64,000 bases of DNA, from NCBI RefSeq assembly GCF_023036475.1, contig NZ_JAJQKI010000001.1, positions 248,001 through 312,000 on the forward strand, in the 5' to 3' direction. The notes under the pieces were generated by a model. It did not search any database, was not told the origin of the DNA, and was given only the letters and a program-made list of their open reading frames with translations. The DNA is from Bacillus pinisoli (lineage in GTDB: Bacteria; Bacillota; Bacilli; Bacillales; SA4). Made by a program: the position numbers and the translations under genes. Shown piece after piece: positions 28,318 through 36,873 of the stretch (positions within the stretch are counted from its first letter, which is position 1; each line of letters opens with the position of its first letter).

Positions 28318-29128
28318 TGATTGAACGAAAAAAATATTCGCCTAGTAGAAGCATAGAAGCATGTATTGGTATCAGAAGGTACAGGTCTTTGTTACTTGAC
28401 GGTCTTATTAGCTTCCATTTATATAGAAATCGATCTAACAAGTGCAAAAGTAATAGGCAAATGATTTTTAATGGGTTCCGAAAATAAATGGTACTTATAG
28501 TTCCTATGGTGCCTACTATTAATGTATAAATAGGTACCAAAATAAAGTGCTCCCAATATTGATCACGTAAGATACCTATTCGGAATCGATACTTATTTAA
28601 AAGTGCCAAACTAAAATAAAGTATATTCGTATAATTGATCCAATAACTTAAGAACACGGAGACTTTTAGTTTTAATGGATGGCCTTGCTCTATATCTCTC
28701 CACCATTTTTTTACTTGATTAAAATAAAGAGGCATTGTTGTAATAGTTAACAAAGTACTCCAAGTAAAGTTTCGAAATACTCCCCAACTAATGAACAACC
28801 TTTCTATCACTCCATATATAAGTGCAACTAGGATTCTTCCCTTCCAACCCACCTTAAATAATACAATTAACGTGCTAGCAATTGGAATAAATAATGACTG
28901 AGATAATAAAGCACCAAAAACTGAATCAATCCATTTAACTTTAAACACCTTCGGATAATAAAAATACATTTTTAAGACATTTAGTACAAAGTACTCAAAA
29001 ATATAAGCTATTCCAATACTAACATTCAATACAAGAAATGTTTTATTACCTTTCTTTACAAAAGCTAAAAGTAGAAAAAAACCATGAATGATTGTTAGTA
29101 CAATAAATGGAATAGTTTTTTTCTTCAT
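28301..29128 (-). CDS. Integral membrane protein of unknown function
   Basis: 275 residues from an ATG with GAGAGGAA upstream. About eight hydrophobic segments separated by short basic loops and no recognised motif. A run IYGVIERLFISWGVF and the repeated aromatic segments are reminiscent of spore-former membrane proteins of the CBO0543 kind, which also occurs at 47.5 kb, but the match is not good enough to name it. Monocistronic. Confidence 0.7.
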   Translation of the reverse strand: MKKKTIPFIVLTIIHGFFLLLAFVKKGNKTFLVLNVSIGIAYIFEYFVLNVLKMYFYYPKVFKVKWIDSVFGALLSQSLFIPIASTLIVLFKVGWKGRILVALIYGVIERLFISWGVFRNFTWSTLLTITTMPLYFNQVKKWWRDIEQGHPLKLKVSVFLSYWINYTNILYFSLALLNKYRFRIGILRDQYWEHFILVPIYTLIVGTIGTISTIYFRNPLKIICLLLLHLLDRFLYKWKLIRPSSNKDLYLLIPIHASMLLLGEYFFRSIKKMAR

Positions 29129-29287
29129 GTATGATTCCTCTCTTAGAGATATGCTGTCTTTGAGTTGATTTGAAAAATTGAATATTACTGTCATGGTATT
29201 TTACATCTAGAGAGCTAGCTAATCTAAACGTATATTAACGAGCTCTTATTCACATAAAGCGAGATCAACTTAGAAAAGAATATGCCT

Positions 29288-29321
29288 AAAAAATGCGGTC
29301 CTGGAAGGATCGCATTTTTTT
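29288..29321 (-). terminator. Terminator of azoR
   Basis: TGCGATCC and GGACCGCA pair around TTCCA and are flanked by A and T runs, 12 bases after the azoR stop. Confidence 0.9.
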
Positions 29322-29332
29322 ACATATTCATA

Positions 29333-29968
29333 CTAGAAAATATGAGCTAGATCCTTTGCTCTTGCTATAGCATTTGCTTTAATTTCGTCCGATTTATCTG
29401 GCATAGCGGCATGCCCTTCTACAAATAAGCCCTCAAAAGATGGAACCCCGAAGAATTGCATAATGATATGTAAGTATCGGTGACCCATTTCTAGTTGTGC
29501 TGCTGGTCCTTCCGAGTAAATTCCACCTCTAGCTTGAATATGAAGGGCCTTCCTGTCAGTTAAAAGCCCAACTGGACCTTGTTCTGTATATTTAAATGTC
29601 TTACCTGCAACTGCCACTGAATCTATATAAGCCTTTAGAACAGGTGGGAATAAAAAGTTCCATAGAGGTGTCACAAATACATACTTGTCTGCAGCAATAA
29701 ATTGTTCACATAGCTCAGATAGTCTTCCTACCTTGCCCTTTTCTTCTTCAGAAAGCTGTTCAAATGCTTGACCTGAACGCAGCTTCCCCCATCCACTAAA
29801 AACATCAACATCAATCTCCGGAATATACTCTTTATAAAGATCAACATTGATAATCTTATGGTCTGGATTCTTCTCCTTATATGTATCCATAAACGCTTTT
29901 CCCACAGCCATACTATATGATTGAGTGTCATCATGAGGATGTGCTGTTATATATAATACTGTAGTCAT
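29333..29968 (-). CDS. azoR: FMN-dependent NADH-azoreductase
   Basis: 211 residues, usual length. Flavodoxin-like quinone and azo reductase. [16 protein letters not shown] near residue 8 binds the FMN phosphate, [17 protein letters not shown] near 95-115 and [12 protein letters not shown] near 146 are family motifs. Reduces azo dyes and quinones by two-electron transfer, often as part of electrophile stress defence. No regulator is adjacent. Confidence 0.94.
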   Translation of the reverse strand: MTTVLYITAHPHDDTQSYSMAVGKAFMDTYKEKNPDHKIINVDLYKEYIPEIDVDVFSGWGKLRSGQAFEQLSEEEKGKVGRLSELCEQFIAADKYVFVTPLWNFLFPPVLKAYIDSVAVAGKTFKYTEQGPVGLLTDRKALHIQARGGIYSEGPAAQLEMGHRYLHIIMQFFGVPSFEGLFVEGHAAMPDKSDEIKANAIARAKDLAHIF

Positions 29969-30061
29969 GGGCAGATCAACCCTTTCGCTATAGATTGTGT
30001 AGTTTAGTTTTATCTATAACGATTGCTTTCATACTGATTTAATTTGATTGCTTTAGGTATA

Positions 30062-30095
30062 AAAAACATAATAAAAGAACGCCAAAAGGCGTCCT
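30062..30095 (-). terminator. Terminator of the small ORF at 30.1 kb
   Basis: GACGCC, loop TTTT, GGCGTT on the minus strand, followed by CTTTTATTATG. Confidence 0.7.
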
Positions 30096-30104
30096 CTAAA
30101 TTGT

Positions 30105-30251
30105 CTATTCTTTACTCTCACTAAAAAAAGGGTTACCGCTAATGTTTAATCTCATTTCATCTGTTAGCTTAAATGGTTCAGATCCATAACTATTTTCAGA
30201 GGTCTCGGTGTTTTGAATACTTCCGTCATAATGAAGTGGTTTATTTTCCAT
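30105..30251 (-). CDS. Small hydrophilic protein, 48 residues
   Basis: ATG to TAG of 48 codons with CGGAGGTG upstream, slightly far from the start, and a terminator right after the stop. The product starts MENKPLHYDGSIQN and is rich in Ser, Asn and Glu, with no hydrophobic segment. The flanking signals on both sides support expression. I do not recognise the family. Confidence 0.6.
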   Translation of the reverse strand: MENKPLHYDGSIQNTETSENSYGSEPFKLTDEMRLNISGNPFFSESKE

Positions 30252-30469
30252 ATGTAAATCTTCACCTCCGTTTTCCTATCTTCCCCTATATTGTACTAAT
30301 TATTTTGACCTATTAATAGGTAATATTTGAAAAAATGAACATATTATAAGTTCTTTACGAGTGATGAGTAATTATGCATGTATTGATTTAGATAAGAGCG
30401 ATTGTTATAGTTACGATTATATTATTCTTACATAAACTCAGTGATTTATAGGGGGAACCTTGAAAAGTT

Positions 30470-31663
30470 ATGGAGAAACACAATGAAAATAAACTAATTT
30501 TACTATTAGAAATTCTAATTGTCTCTACTAGGCTTGGGTTATCTTCATTTGGAGGACCTACCGCACACTTAGGGTATTTTCATGATGAATACATTAGAAG
30601 AAGAAAATGGCTCGATGAGAAAGCATATGCCGATTTGGTAGCCTTGTGTCAATTTCTCCCCGGTCCAGCTAGTAGCCAAGTTGGAATTGGCATTGGTGTC
30701 ATACGTGCTGGAGTTCTTGGTGGGATTGTCTCATTTATCGGTTTTACGTTACCGTCTGTTATAGCTCTCATTGTCTTTGCCGCAATACTAAATCATATTG
30801 AATTTTCGAAAGCTGGATGGATTCATGGGTTAAAAATTGTTGCAGTGGTAGTCGTTACAAACGCAATTCTAGGTATGGCAAAAAACCTAACTCCTGATGT
30901 TTCAAGAAAAACAATTGCTTTAATCGCAGTTGTTTTATCATTATTATGGCAAACTACTTTCACCCAAATTGCCATCATCCTATTAGCCGGTATAATAGGT
31001 TTTGCCTTATACCGTAACCACAACAAGCTGGAAGAACATATTGAAATGAACTTCCCCATTTCACATCGCTTTGCAGCCATTTGTTTAGCTCTCTTTTTCG
31101 GGCTACTGATCCTATTACCGATTTTAAGAGGAATAACCGATTACAGCTGGGTAGCCATGTTTGATAGTTTTTATCGCTCAGGATCTCTTGTATTTGGAGG
31201 CGGGCATGTGGTGTTACCTCTTCTTGAACGAGAATTTGTACCAACTGGCTCGTTGAATGAAGAGCAATTTCTCGCTGGTTATGGCGCTGCTCAGGCCGTT
31301 CCAGGACCCTTATTCACATTCGCCGCATATATTGGAGCCGTCATTAACGGCTGGCAAGGTGGATTGCTTGCGACAGTTGCTATCTTTCTACCTGCGTTTC
31401 TACTCATTTTTGGAGCGCTTCCTTTTTGGAATACAATTCGTCGCAATCCAACTATTAAAGGAGCACTAATGGGTATAAACGCAGCGGTAGTAGGAATTTT
31501 AATCGCAGCTCTTTATCATCCGATTTGGACCAGTTCTATTTTAACTGCATTTGACTTCGCCTTTGCGGCCATCTTATTTAGTATGTTAGTTTTCTGGAAG
31601 CTACCTCCATGGGTGATTGTTGTAATTGGTGCTGTTGGCGGGTATTTGATATCTCTTTTATAG
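30470..31663 (+). CDS. chrA: Chromate transporter ChrA, two-domain form
   Basis: 397 residues, the long form with two homologous halves. The N-terminal half has FGGPTAHLGYFHDEYI and the FLPGPASSQ motif near 62; the C-terminal half repeats it as FGGGHVVLPLLEREF and AVPGPLFTFAAYIG. About ten membrane segments. Exports chromate in resistant bacteria, though many homologues have no shown role. The ATG was kept although its ribosome-binding site is some distance upstream. A terminator follows. Confidence 0.93.
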   Translation: MEKHNENKLILLLEILIVSTRLGLSSFGGPTAHLGYFHDEYIRRRKWLDEKAYADLVALCQFLPGPASSQVGIGIGVIRAGVLGGIVSFIGFTLPSVIALIVFAAILNHIEFSKAGWIHGLKIVAVVVVTNAILGMAKNLTPDVSRKTIALIAVVLSLLWQTTFTQIAIILLAGIIGFALYRNHNKLEEHIEMNFPISHRFAAICLALFFGLLILLPILRGITDYSWVAMFDSFYRSGSLVFGGGHVVLPLLEREFVPTGSLNEEQFLAGYGAAQAVPGPLFTFAAYIGAVINGWQGGLLATVAIFLPAFLLIFGALPFWNTIRRNPTIKGALMGINAAVVGILIAALYHPIWTSSILTAFDFAFAAILFSMLVFWKLPPWVIVVIGAVGGYLISLL

Positions 31664-31744
31664 ATCCTATTGTTATGTACTTACTTTTGAAAAAAAAATC
31701 GGACTTACTCTTACTAGTTTTCATATAGACATTTCGTCTTTTAA

Positions 31745-31790
31745 AAAGCAAGCGAATAGACTAGGACGTTGGTTCGCTTGCTTGTTTTCC
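31745..31790 (+). terminator. Terminator of chrA
   Basis: AAGCAAGCGAA and TTCGCTTGCTT form an 11-bp stem with a TGTTTT tail. Confidence 0.85.
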
Positions 31791-31821
31791 AACAAACAAC
31801 CAACAATCCAAGATCTATTGA

Positions 31822-32472
31822 TTATTGATTGAAAGAAGTAACTTGAAAATTCCCATTATTATACTCTAATATAGACACACTACAATTTTTTATATCAGTC
31901 GTTAAGTCCAAATCCTTTGAAAACTTTTCTAGAATATGTCTAATTGTTACACCATGAGTAACAAGAAGTATATTTCCGCCACCTTTGTTTTCTTCTACAA
32001 GGGCTTGAAGACCTTTTTCCACACGTGTCCAGATTTCAGTATAATTTTCTGCATGATGAAGAGGATCGGATTTTTTTATTAGGTTTGATAGTTCTTCAAT
32101 GTTGTGGTGTTTGAATACTTCTTTCATGCTATGAAACCCGTTGTCCTTAGCCAGCTTATTCCACACTACATCATTCTTTTCCCCTTCAAAACTTCCAAAA
32201 AAGGTTTCCCTAAATTCTTTTCTTCTTTGGATTGACAAGTTATCACGATATTGGTTTTGCTGTAGGACTACTTCGGCTGTTTCCACCGTTCTTCCTGAGT
32301 CACTGGTATACACTCGGTCAAAACGAACATCCTCAAGTTTTTTTCCCGCTTCTATTGCAACTTGCTTACCTTCTTCTGTTAAAGGACTGTCAGCCCATCC
32401 TTGCATTCTCTGGTATCTATTCAGATACGTTTCACCATGCCTCATGACATATAACGTAAATTTGTTTTCCAT
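31822..32472 (-). CDS. Histidine-phosphatase-family protein
   Basis: 216 residues; the ATG after AGGTGG was chosen over an in-frame GTG inside that site. The catalytic RHGE is in YVMRHGETYLNR near residue 11; LTEEGKQVAIEAGKKL, TSDSGRTVETAE, a Glu in FRETFFGSFEGE, and the second His in LLVTHGVTIRHIL near 175 complete the active site. Such proteins are phosphoglycerate mutases or broad phosphatases; the substrate is not evident. Confidence 0.92.
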   Translation of the reverse strand: MENKFTLYVMRHGETYLNRYQRMQGWADSPLTEEGKQVAIEAGKKLEDVRFDRVYTSDSGRTVETAEVVLQQNQYRDNLSIQRRKEFRETFFGSFEGEKNDVVWNKLAKDNGFHSMKEVFKHHNIEELSNLIKKSDPLHHAENYTEIWTRVEKGLQALVEENKGGGNILLVTHGVTIRHILEKFSKDLDLTTDIKNCSVSILEYNNGNFQVTSFNQ

Positions 32473-32532
32473 GTAGACCACCTAACTCTTTATCAAGCTA
32501 ACGTTCTAATTGGAACTCATTATATCTCTTCA

Positions 32533-32566
32533 CGTAATAAAAGCCAACAGTAAATCTGCTGACTTT
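32533..32566 (-). terminator. Terminator of the lactonase gene
   Basis: GTCAGCA and TGTTGGC pair with G-T pairs and are followed by TTTTATTAC on the minus strand. Confidence 0.5.
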
Positions 32567-32597
32567 TATTACTTTTTTTACTATTTTCCACTCACTT

Positions 32598-33653
32598 TTA
32601 TCCTTGTAAAAACTTTACACAAACCGGATATGGGATTGATAGACTTGAGTCAGTAAGTGTTAATTTTCCAGTAGTTTCATCACGTTTATATAACACAAGA
32701 TTGCTTGTTTCTTGATTCGCTACCACAACATATTGTTCAGTTGGGTCGAGCGTAAAGTCTCTTGGCCAATCTCCTTCAGTGGAAGTATGCTCAACAAATG
32801 TTAATTCTCCTGTATCTTGTTCTACTTTAAAAGTTGCAATACTGTTATGACCCCGATTCGAAACATAAACAAAATGACCATCCGAAGAAAGGTGAATAGC
32901 TGCCCCTTGGTTATTCTCTGTAAAATTTGAAGGAATGGTTGAAATTGATTGAAGCTCAGTAAACTTACCCTCCGCCGAATTATAAGAAAGAGCGATAACT
33001 TCTGAACTTAATTCTGTCATGACATAAGCGAACTTTCCGTTAGGATGGAACTCAAGATGTCTCGGTCCACTTCCCGGTTGAACAGTTAAGCTTTGAACTT
33101 CAACTAAAGATCTATTCTTTATTTCATATGTAAGAATTTGATCGATTCCAAGATCTACGACAACTACATATTTTCCATCCGGTGTATATCCTGAGTAGTG
33201 TGTATGTGGTTTTTCTTGTCTCTCTTTGTTTGGACCTGAACCTACTAGCTGGCTCGAGGAAACAAGGGATTGTATACTTCCATCCGTAGCATCAATCGTG
33301 TATAAATCAACAGTGCCTTTATGATAATTGGCTGTCACCACATTTTGGTTAGCAAGGTCAACACTAACATGACAAGGTGATGCCCCAGTGTCAACAAGGC
33401 TGTTTAGAAACTCTAATTCACCCGTTTGGGCATGGATGGAATACGCAGCTGCTCCACCTTTGTCTCCCTCTTTCACTACAGAAAATAAATACTGATTGTC
33501 ATGACTAACCGTTACATACGTTGGATTTTCAAGCTCTGCTACTAGCTTTGCATCACTAAGTTGCGCTTTTTCTGTATCTAGAATAAATGAGTAGATTCCT
33601 TTACTCTCACCTTTTGTGTATGTACCAACGTACCCTCTAATTTGTTGTTTCAT
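32598..33653 (-). CDS. Lactonase-family beta-propeller protein, 6-phosphogluconolactonase-like
   Basis: 351 residues from an ATG with GAGGGTGA upstream. Seven-bladed propeller of the YkgB/Pgl type: GYVGTYTKGESKGIYSF at the start, repeated blades with NPTYVTVSHDNQYLFSV, SPCHVSVDLANQNVVTANY, GSGPRHLEFHPNGKFAYV and WPRDFTLDPTEQYVVVANQ. It should hydrolyse 6-phosphogluconolactone or a related lactone in the pentose phosphate pathway. No signal peptide. Confidence 0.92.
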   Translation of the reverse strand: MKQQIRGYVGTYTKGESKGIYSFILDTEKAQLSDAKLVAELENPTYVTVSHDNQYLFSVVKEGDKGGAAAYSIHAQTGELEFLNSLVDTGASPCHVSVDLANQNVVTANYHKGTVDLYTIDATDGSIQSLVSSSQLVGSGPNKERQEKPHTHYSGYTPDGKYVVVVDLGIDQILTYEIKNRSLVEVQSLTVQPGSGPRHLEFHPNGKFAYVMTELSSEVIALSYNSAEGKFTELQSISTIPSNFTENNQGAAIHLSSDGHFVYVSNRGHNSIATFKVEQDTGELTFVEHTSTEGDWPRDFTLDPTEQYVVVANQETSNLVLYKRDETTGKLTLTDSSLSIPYPVCVKFLQG

Positions 33654-33758
33654 CTTCCTCACCCTCACTTTTATTGTAATGATACTTATCTATTATAATT
33701 TTTATAGTAGACTAAAAAAATTTCATTAGCAAATACATAGTGACACTCTTAGTCTGTC

Positions 33759-33824
33759 ATGCCAGGAGTTGATTATGAAGTGACCTATGTTGTTCGTGTG
33801 AAAGAAAACGATGAGCTTTATTAA
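33759..33824 (+). pseudogene. Short relic reading frame
   Basis: A 21-codon frame, MPGVDYEVTYVVRVKENDEL and one more residue, reads like the tail of a beta-sheet domain rather than random translation. No ribosome-binding site precedes it and nothing in frame extends it. The 33.65-33.97 kb stretch otherwise holds only this and two hairpins. Confidence 0.3.
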
Positions 33825-33847
33825 TAATATATAAAGTCTAGAAGGAG

Positions 33848-33887
33848 TAAAATCTTCTATCATGTTAAGTTATGATGGGAATTTTAC
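33848..33887. other. Imperfect inverted repeat
   Basis: GTAAAAT..ATCAT and ATGAT..ATTTTAC flank a short loop; no T run follows, so it is not a typical terminator. Confidence 0.45.
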
Positions 33888-33937
33888 AGCATAAGATATA
33901 GTAAGGACTGATATGATCCCCCAATATCATATACAGA

Positions 33938-33976
33938 CAAAGAAAACTCATGGATGGTTAGTCCATGAGTTTTCTT
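33938..33976 (-). terminator. Terminator of the sigma/anti-sigma-like gene
   Basis: AAGAAAACTCATGGA and TCCATGAGTTTTCTT form a 15-bp stem ending at the stop codon of the minus-strand gene. Confidence 0.9.
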
Positions 33977-36017
33977 AATCTAACTGGATGTTAACATTTT
34001 CATCTAGGTATTTTGTATAGCTGTAGCCGTTGATAATAAACTTAGTAGGAATAACTGCTTCTTCTGAATTCTCCTTGAATATCTCTACTTCATATCTTAA
34101 TGTGTAGTATCTTGGAGGTTCAGTTCTTGAATGATAGTAATTATACTCACTTGGTTTATATTGTTTCCCCTCTCTATCTATTAACACTTCATCTGTTGAA
34201 AGATAATTAGCGTAGATAAAGTCGCTTTCATTATCCGTCTTAAACTCAAAATGCAAGGATTCATACACTCTGTCTTGTGGTGGTGCATCAGTAAGAATTA
34301 ATTTAGTCTGATCGCCCATTTTTATTTCCTCAAAAGTAATAGAGGTTCCTAGATATTCAACGGTTTGAGGAAACGTTCCTTTCGCATCAAAAGGAAAGGA
34401 AACATGATCATTTACATGATAATAGATAGAGCTAAAGTGAACGTTCATTTCTTTTGATTGTTCAAAATAAAGAGTATCGAAGCTTTTTAAGAAAGAATCA
34501 TTATGAATAGGCATGGAATGAAAATAATGAGCTGGTGATTTCTTATCCCCTATTTCCAGGTAATCAATATTAATATTTTGAAGGTATCTATTTCTATCAT
34601 CTGTTCGATATTTGTATTGAAGCATGGTCACAGTTGGCGCAAAATAAACTTTTTCGAGTGTAACTGGAATTCCGTCTATATTAATTTCCTTATCTATGAC
34701 CTGCTCGATGGATGCCTGTTTCGCGACAGGAATATCAAAACTCCATTCGACTTCAACTTGTTCTAATTGATTGAAGTGAAAGATATTATCATTTGGATTT
34801 TCCTTCATTTCAGTTAACTTTGAAATTTCTAGTTTAATAGTTCCACTTTCCTCTTTAAGTGGTAATAGGGAAAGTACTCCGTTGTACACATTATCCCCCT
34901 TTTTTTCTGATGTTTCTAATTCAAATCCAAACCTATTCATAGGATCAGCTTGATTATTTAATATGCTGTTCTCATTTAAAACTGTTACTCCCTCATACAT
35001 ATTTATCGCATATTGTTTAGGGTCCTCGTTCGTATCTTCTATTTCGTAATAAATAAGTGTTTGATATTCATCTGCAATCGCCGTCTTAATTTTTATCTTG
35101 ATCCCATTTTTTTCAGCTTCAAGATTCAACGGTTCTCCTACACCACTTTTTAAGTAATTTAGTATCTCTTCATTTTCTAATTGGTTCCACCCTAACCAAG
35201 TATAATAGAGGTATGAGAAGCCATTTGTCACAAAACCTATCAATATAGCTACAGCTAAACATGCAGCTACAACTGACTTGGCGATAAATTTCTTCTTTTT
35301 TACCTGTTCTCTTTCCTTTTCGAATTCCTCTAGTCGTTCCTTTATATCCGTCATAAAAGTAGGAGGCATCACGATTAAATCTAACTCTTCTAAGAGGCTT
35401 AGAAAAGCATTCTGAAAGGAGTACAACATGTTGTTACAAGCTTTACAGTGATATAAATGTATCTCTAGATCTACCTGGTCTTCTCTATTCAACGTCATGT
35501 CTACGTAATCAACAAACCGATTTTGATAGGTTCTACATTCTTCGTTTGGAGAACTTTCTTCTTTTTCATCTTGAAGTACTTCAATACCTGTGTATAAATT
35601 GGACTTTATAGTTTCAACGGGCATTTGAAGGATATAAGACATTTCATCATGTGATCGTTGTAAAACATATTTTAGTAGAATGGAATCTTTATAGACATCA
35701 TCTAATTGGTTCAATTTCGTAACTTCTTTATCTTCCACAGCACCTGAAAGAGGGTTCGAAGATTTCTTGCATTCTTCGAAGAAAGTAGATGCAATCCGGT
35801 TTTCAAGAGGAACATCCTTTTTTAATTGACGACTTTCTCTGTATATGTTAACGATCACTCGATAAAAAACTTCTCGTATCTCACTAGAATCTTCAAGATA
35901 GAACAAGGCAAACTTATAGAATATGTCCTTCTTTGTCTCGAACCAATCCAAAATTGGCTTTATGTCACTTTCTATACTTTTCTCAATGATCGTTGGATTC
36001 GCTCTGGCTAATTCCAC
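33975..36017 (-). CDS. Fused ECF-sigma-like / zinc-finger anti-sigma / DUF4179-type membrane protein
   Basis: 680 residues. Residues about 15-75 resemble ECF sigma region 2 (FYKFALFYLEDSSEIREVFY then NRIASTFFEECKK), and 105-150 resemble region 4 (YKDSILLKYVLQRSHDEMSY then VETIKSNLYTGIEVLQ). A zinc-finger anti-sigma motif, H-x3-C-x2-C in HLYHCKACNNML near 190, follows, then one membrane helix (about 246-268, AKSVVAACLAVAILIGFV). About 410 extracytoplasmic residues resemble the DUF4179/DUF5643 ectodomains of Bacillus anti-sigma factors. Normally sigma and anti-sigma are two genes; here there is one uninterrupted frame. The sigma part seems diverged and may be non-functional. Domain calls are by eye. 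Confidence 0.8.
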   Translation of the reverse strand: MELARANPTIIEKSIESDIKPILDWFETKKDIFYKFALFYLEDSSEIREVFYRVIVNIYRESRQLKKDVPLENRIASTFFEECKKSSNPLSGAVEDKEVTKLNQLDDVYKDSILLKYVLQRSHDEMSYILQMPVETIKSNLYTGIEVLQDEKEESSPNEECRTYQNRFVDYVDMTLNREDQVDLEIHLYHCKACNNMLYSFQNAFLSLLEELDLIVMPPTFMTDIKERLEEFEKEREQVKKKKFIAKSVVAACLAVAILIGFVTNGFSYLYYTWLGWNQLENEEILNYLKSGVGEPLNLEAEKNGIKIKIKTAIADEYQTLIYYEIEDTNEDPKQYAINMYEGVTVLNENSILNNQADPMNRFGFELETSEKKGDNVYNGVLSLLPLKEESGTIKLEISKLTEMKENPNDNIFHFNQLEQVEVEWSFDIPVAKQASIEQVIDKEINIDGIPVTLEKVYFAPTVTMLQYKYRTDDRNRYLQNINIDYLEIGDKKSPAHYFHSMPIHNDSFLKSFDTLYFEQSKEMNVHFSSIYYHVNDHVSFPFDAKGTFPQTVEYLGTSITFEEIKMGDQTKLILTDAPPQDRVYESLHFEFKTDNESDFIYANYLSTDEVLIDREGKQYKPSEYNYYHSRTEPPRYYTLRYEVEIFKENSEEAVIPTKFIINGYSYTKYLDENVNIQLD

Positions 36018-36105
36018 GACTACCTCTCCCCGTCTTTTGGATATACTGTATTACCTTTTACAGATATTCAACAAATGTATGGAATTTCCTTTTATCACTT
36101 TAGTT

Positions 36106-36176
36106 GGCAACGACTGAGTCTGCCCCGCTAAAGTCCTATGATTTGGACCAAGGATAGCCACTCTACCACTATTGCC
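36106..36176. other. Candidate structured RNA element
   Basis: Four nested complementary arms occur in order: GGCAA/TTGCC, GAGT/ACTC, GCTA/TAGC and GTCC/GGAC around a loop TATGATTT, 17 pairs within 71 bases. The stretch is more GC-rich than its surroundings. It lies 90 bases upstream of the sigma/anti-sigma fusion (minus strand) and 140 upstream of the CHRD gene (plus strand). No known riboswitch class was matched and the pairing could be chance. Confidence 0.3.
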
Positions 36177-36315
36177 CTTTCAGCCTCAAACGTCATTTCT
36201 AAGAATGGAGCTACTAAGCATCCTTTACGCATATTTTTAATAGCTTGGTCTTTCCACCTATACCTTATGAGCGTAACTGAATAGTATACAGTATCTTACA
36301 GTAGGAGGTGTGAAC

Positions 36316-36756
36316 ATGGCCGAATTTTTTGCTGCTAGACTAAGAGGTAGAAATGAAGTTCCTCCCGTCGATTCAGATGCATTTGGTGTTGCCAAGTTTG
36401 CGGCAGATCGTCGGGGAACCAGATTGAAATTTTTATTAAAAGTTGAAAATATTGAAAACTTCATTCAAGCTCATATTCACTTCGGAGCACCAGATGAAAA
36501 TGGACCAGTTCTTGCATTTTTATTTGGAGCTGATTTAGACACACTTGCAGAACAAGAAGGAATTACAACAAGGAGAGGCGTCGTGACAGGTACGATCACC
36601 GACGATGATATTGTAGCTAACAACGTTGGTGTCCGGAATGTTAGTGACCTGTTGGACCTAATGAGAGAAGGTTTGACTTACGTAAACGCACATACGGAAC
36701 AAAACTTAGGTGGAGAAATACGAGGTCAGATATTTCCATTGGTAGATCGTAGGTAA
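36316..36756 (+). CDS. CHRD-domain protein
   Basis: 146 residues from an ATG seven bases after GGAGG. One CHRD domain fills the protein: LRGRNEVPPVDSDAFGVAKF at the start, IQAHIHFGAPDENGPVLAFL in the middle and TYVNAHTEQNLGGEIRGQIF at the end, with the paired HIH and NAH histidines that mark the family. No signal peptide. The biochemical role of bacterial CHRD proteins is unknown; many are extracellular, this one appears cytoplasmic or spore-associated. Followed by a terminator. Confidence 0.92.
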   Translation: MAEFFAARLRGRNEVPPVDSDAFGVAKFAADRRGTRLKFLLKVENIENFIQAHIHFGAPDENGPVLAFLFGADLDTLAEQEGITTRRGVVTGTITDDDIVANNVGVRNVSDLLDLMREGLTYVNAHTEQNLGGEIRGQIFPLVDRR

Positions 36757-36758
36757 GA

Positions 36759-36796
36759 AAAAAATGGGGATAAGCATCTAATACTTATCCCATTTT
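36759..36796 (+). terminator. Terminator of the CHRD gene
   Basis: AAAATGGGGATAAG and CTTATCCCATTTT pair around an eight-base loop, directly after the stop. Confidence 0.9.
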
Positions 36797-36873
36797 ACAT
36801 ATTGAATCCTTGTATAAAAACGACCTTTTCGAAAAAAATAAGCGATAACGAATACAGCAGGGAGGATCATAAG

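Noticed and set aside
30458..30475. TTG start for chrA just upstream of the ATG
   Set aside because: It has better spacing to GGGGGAA but is out of frame with the transporter.
36100..36180. Cobalamin riboswitch
   Set aside because: Only short stretches resemble it; the conserved GGTGnAA block and the B12 box are missing and the neighbours have no link to cobalamin.
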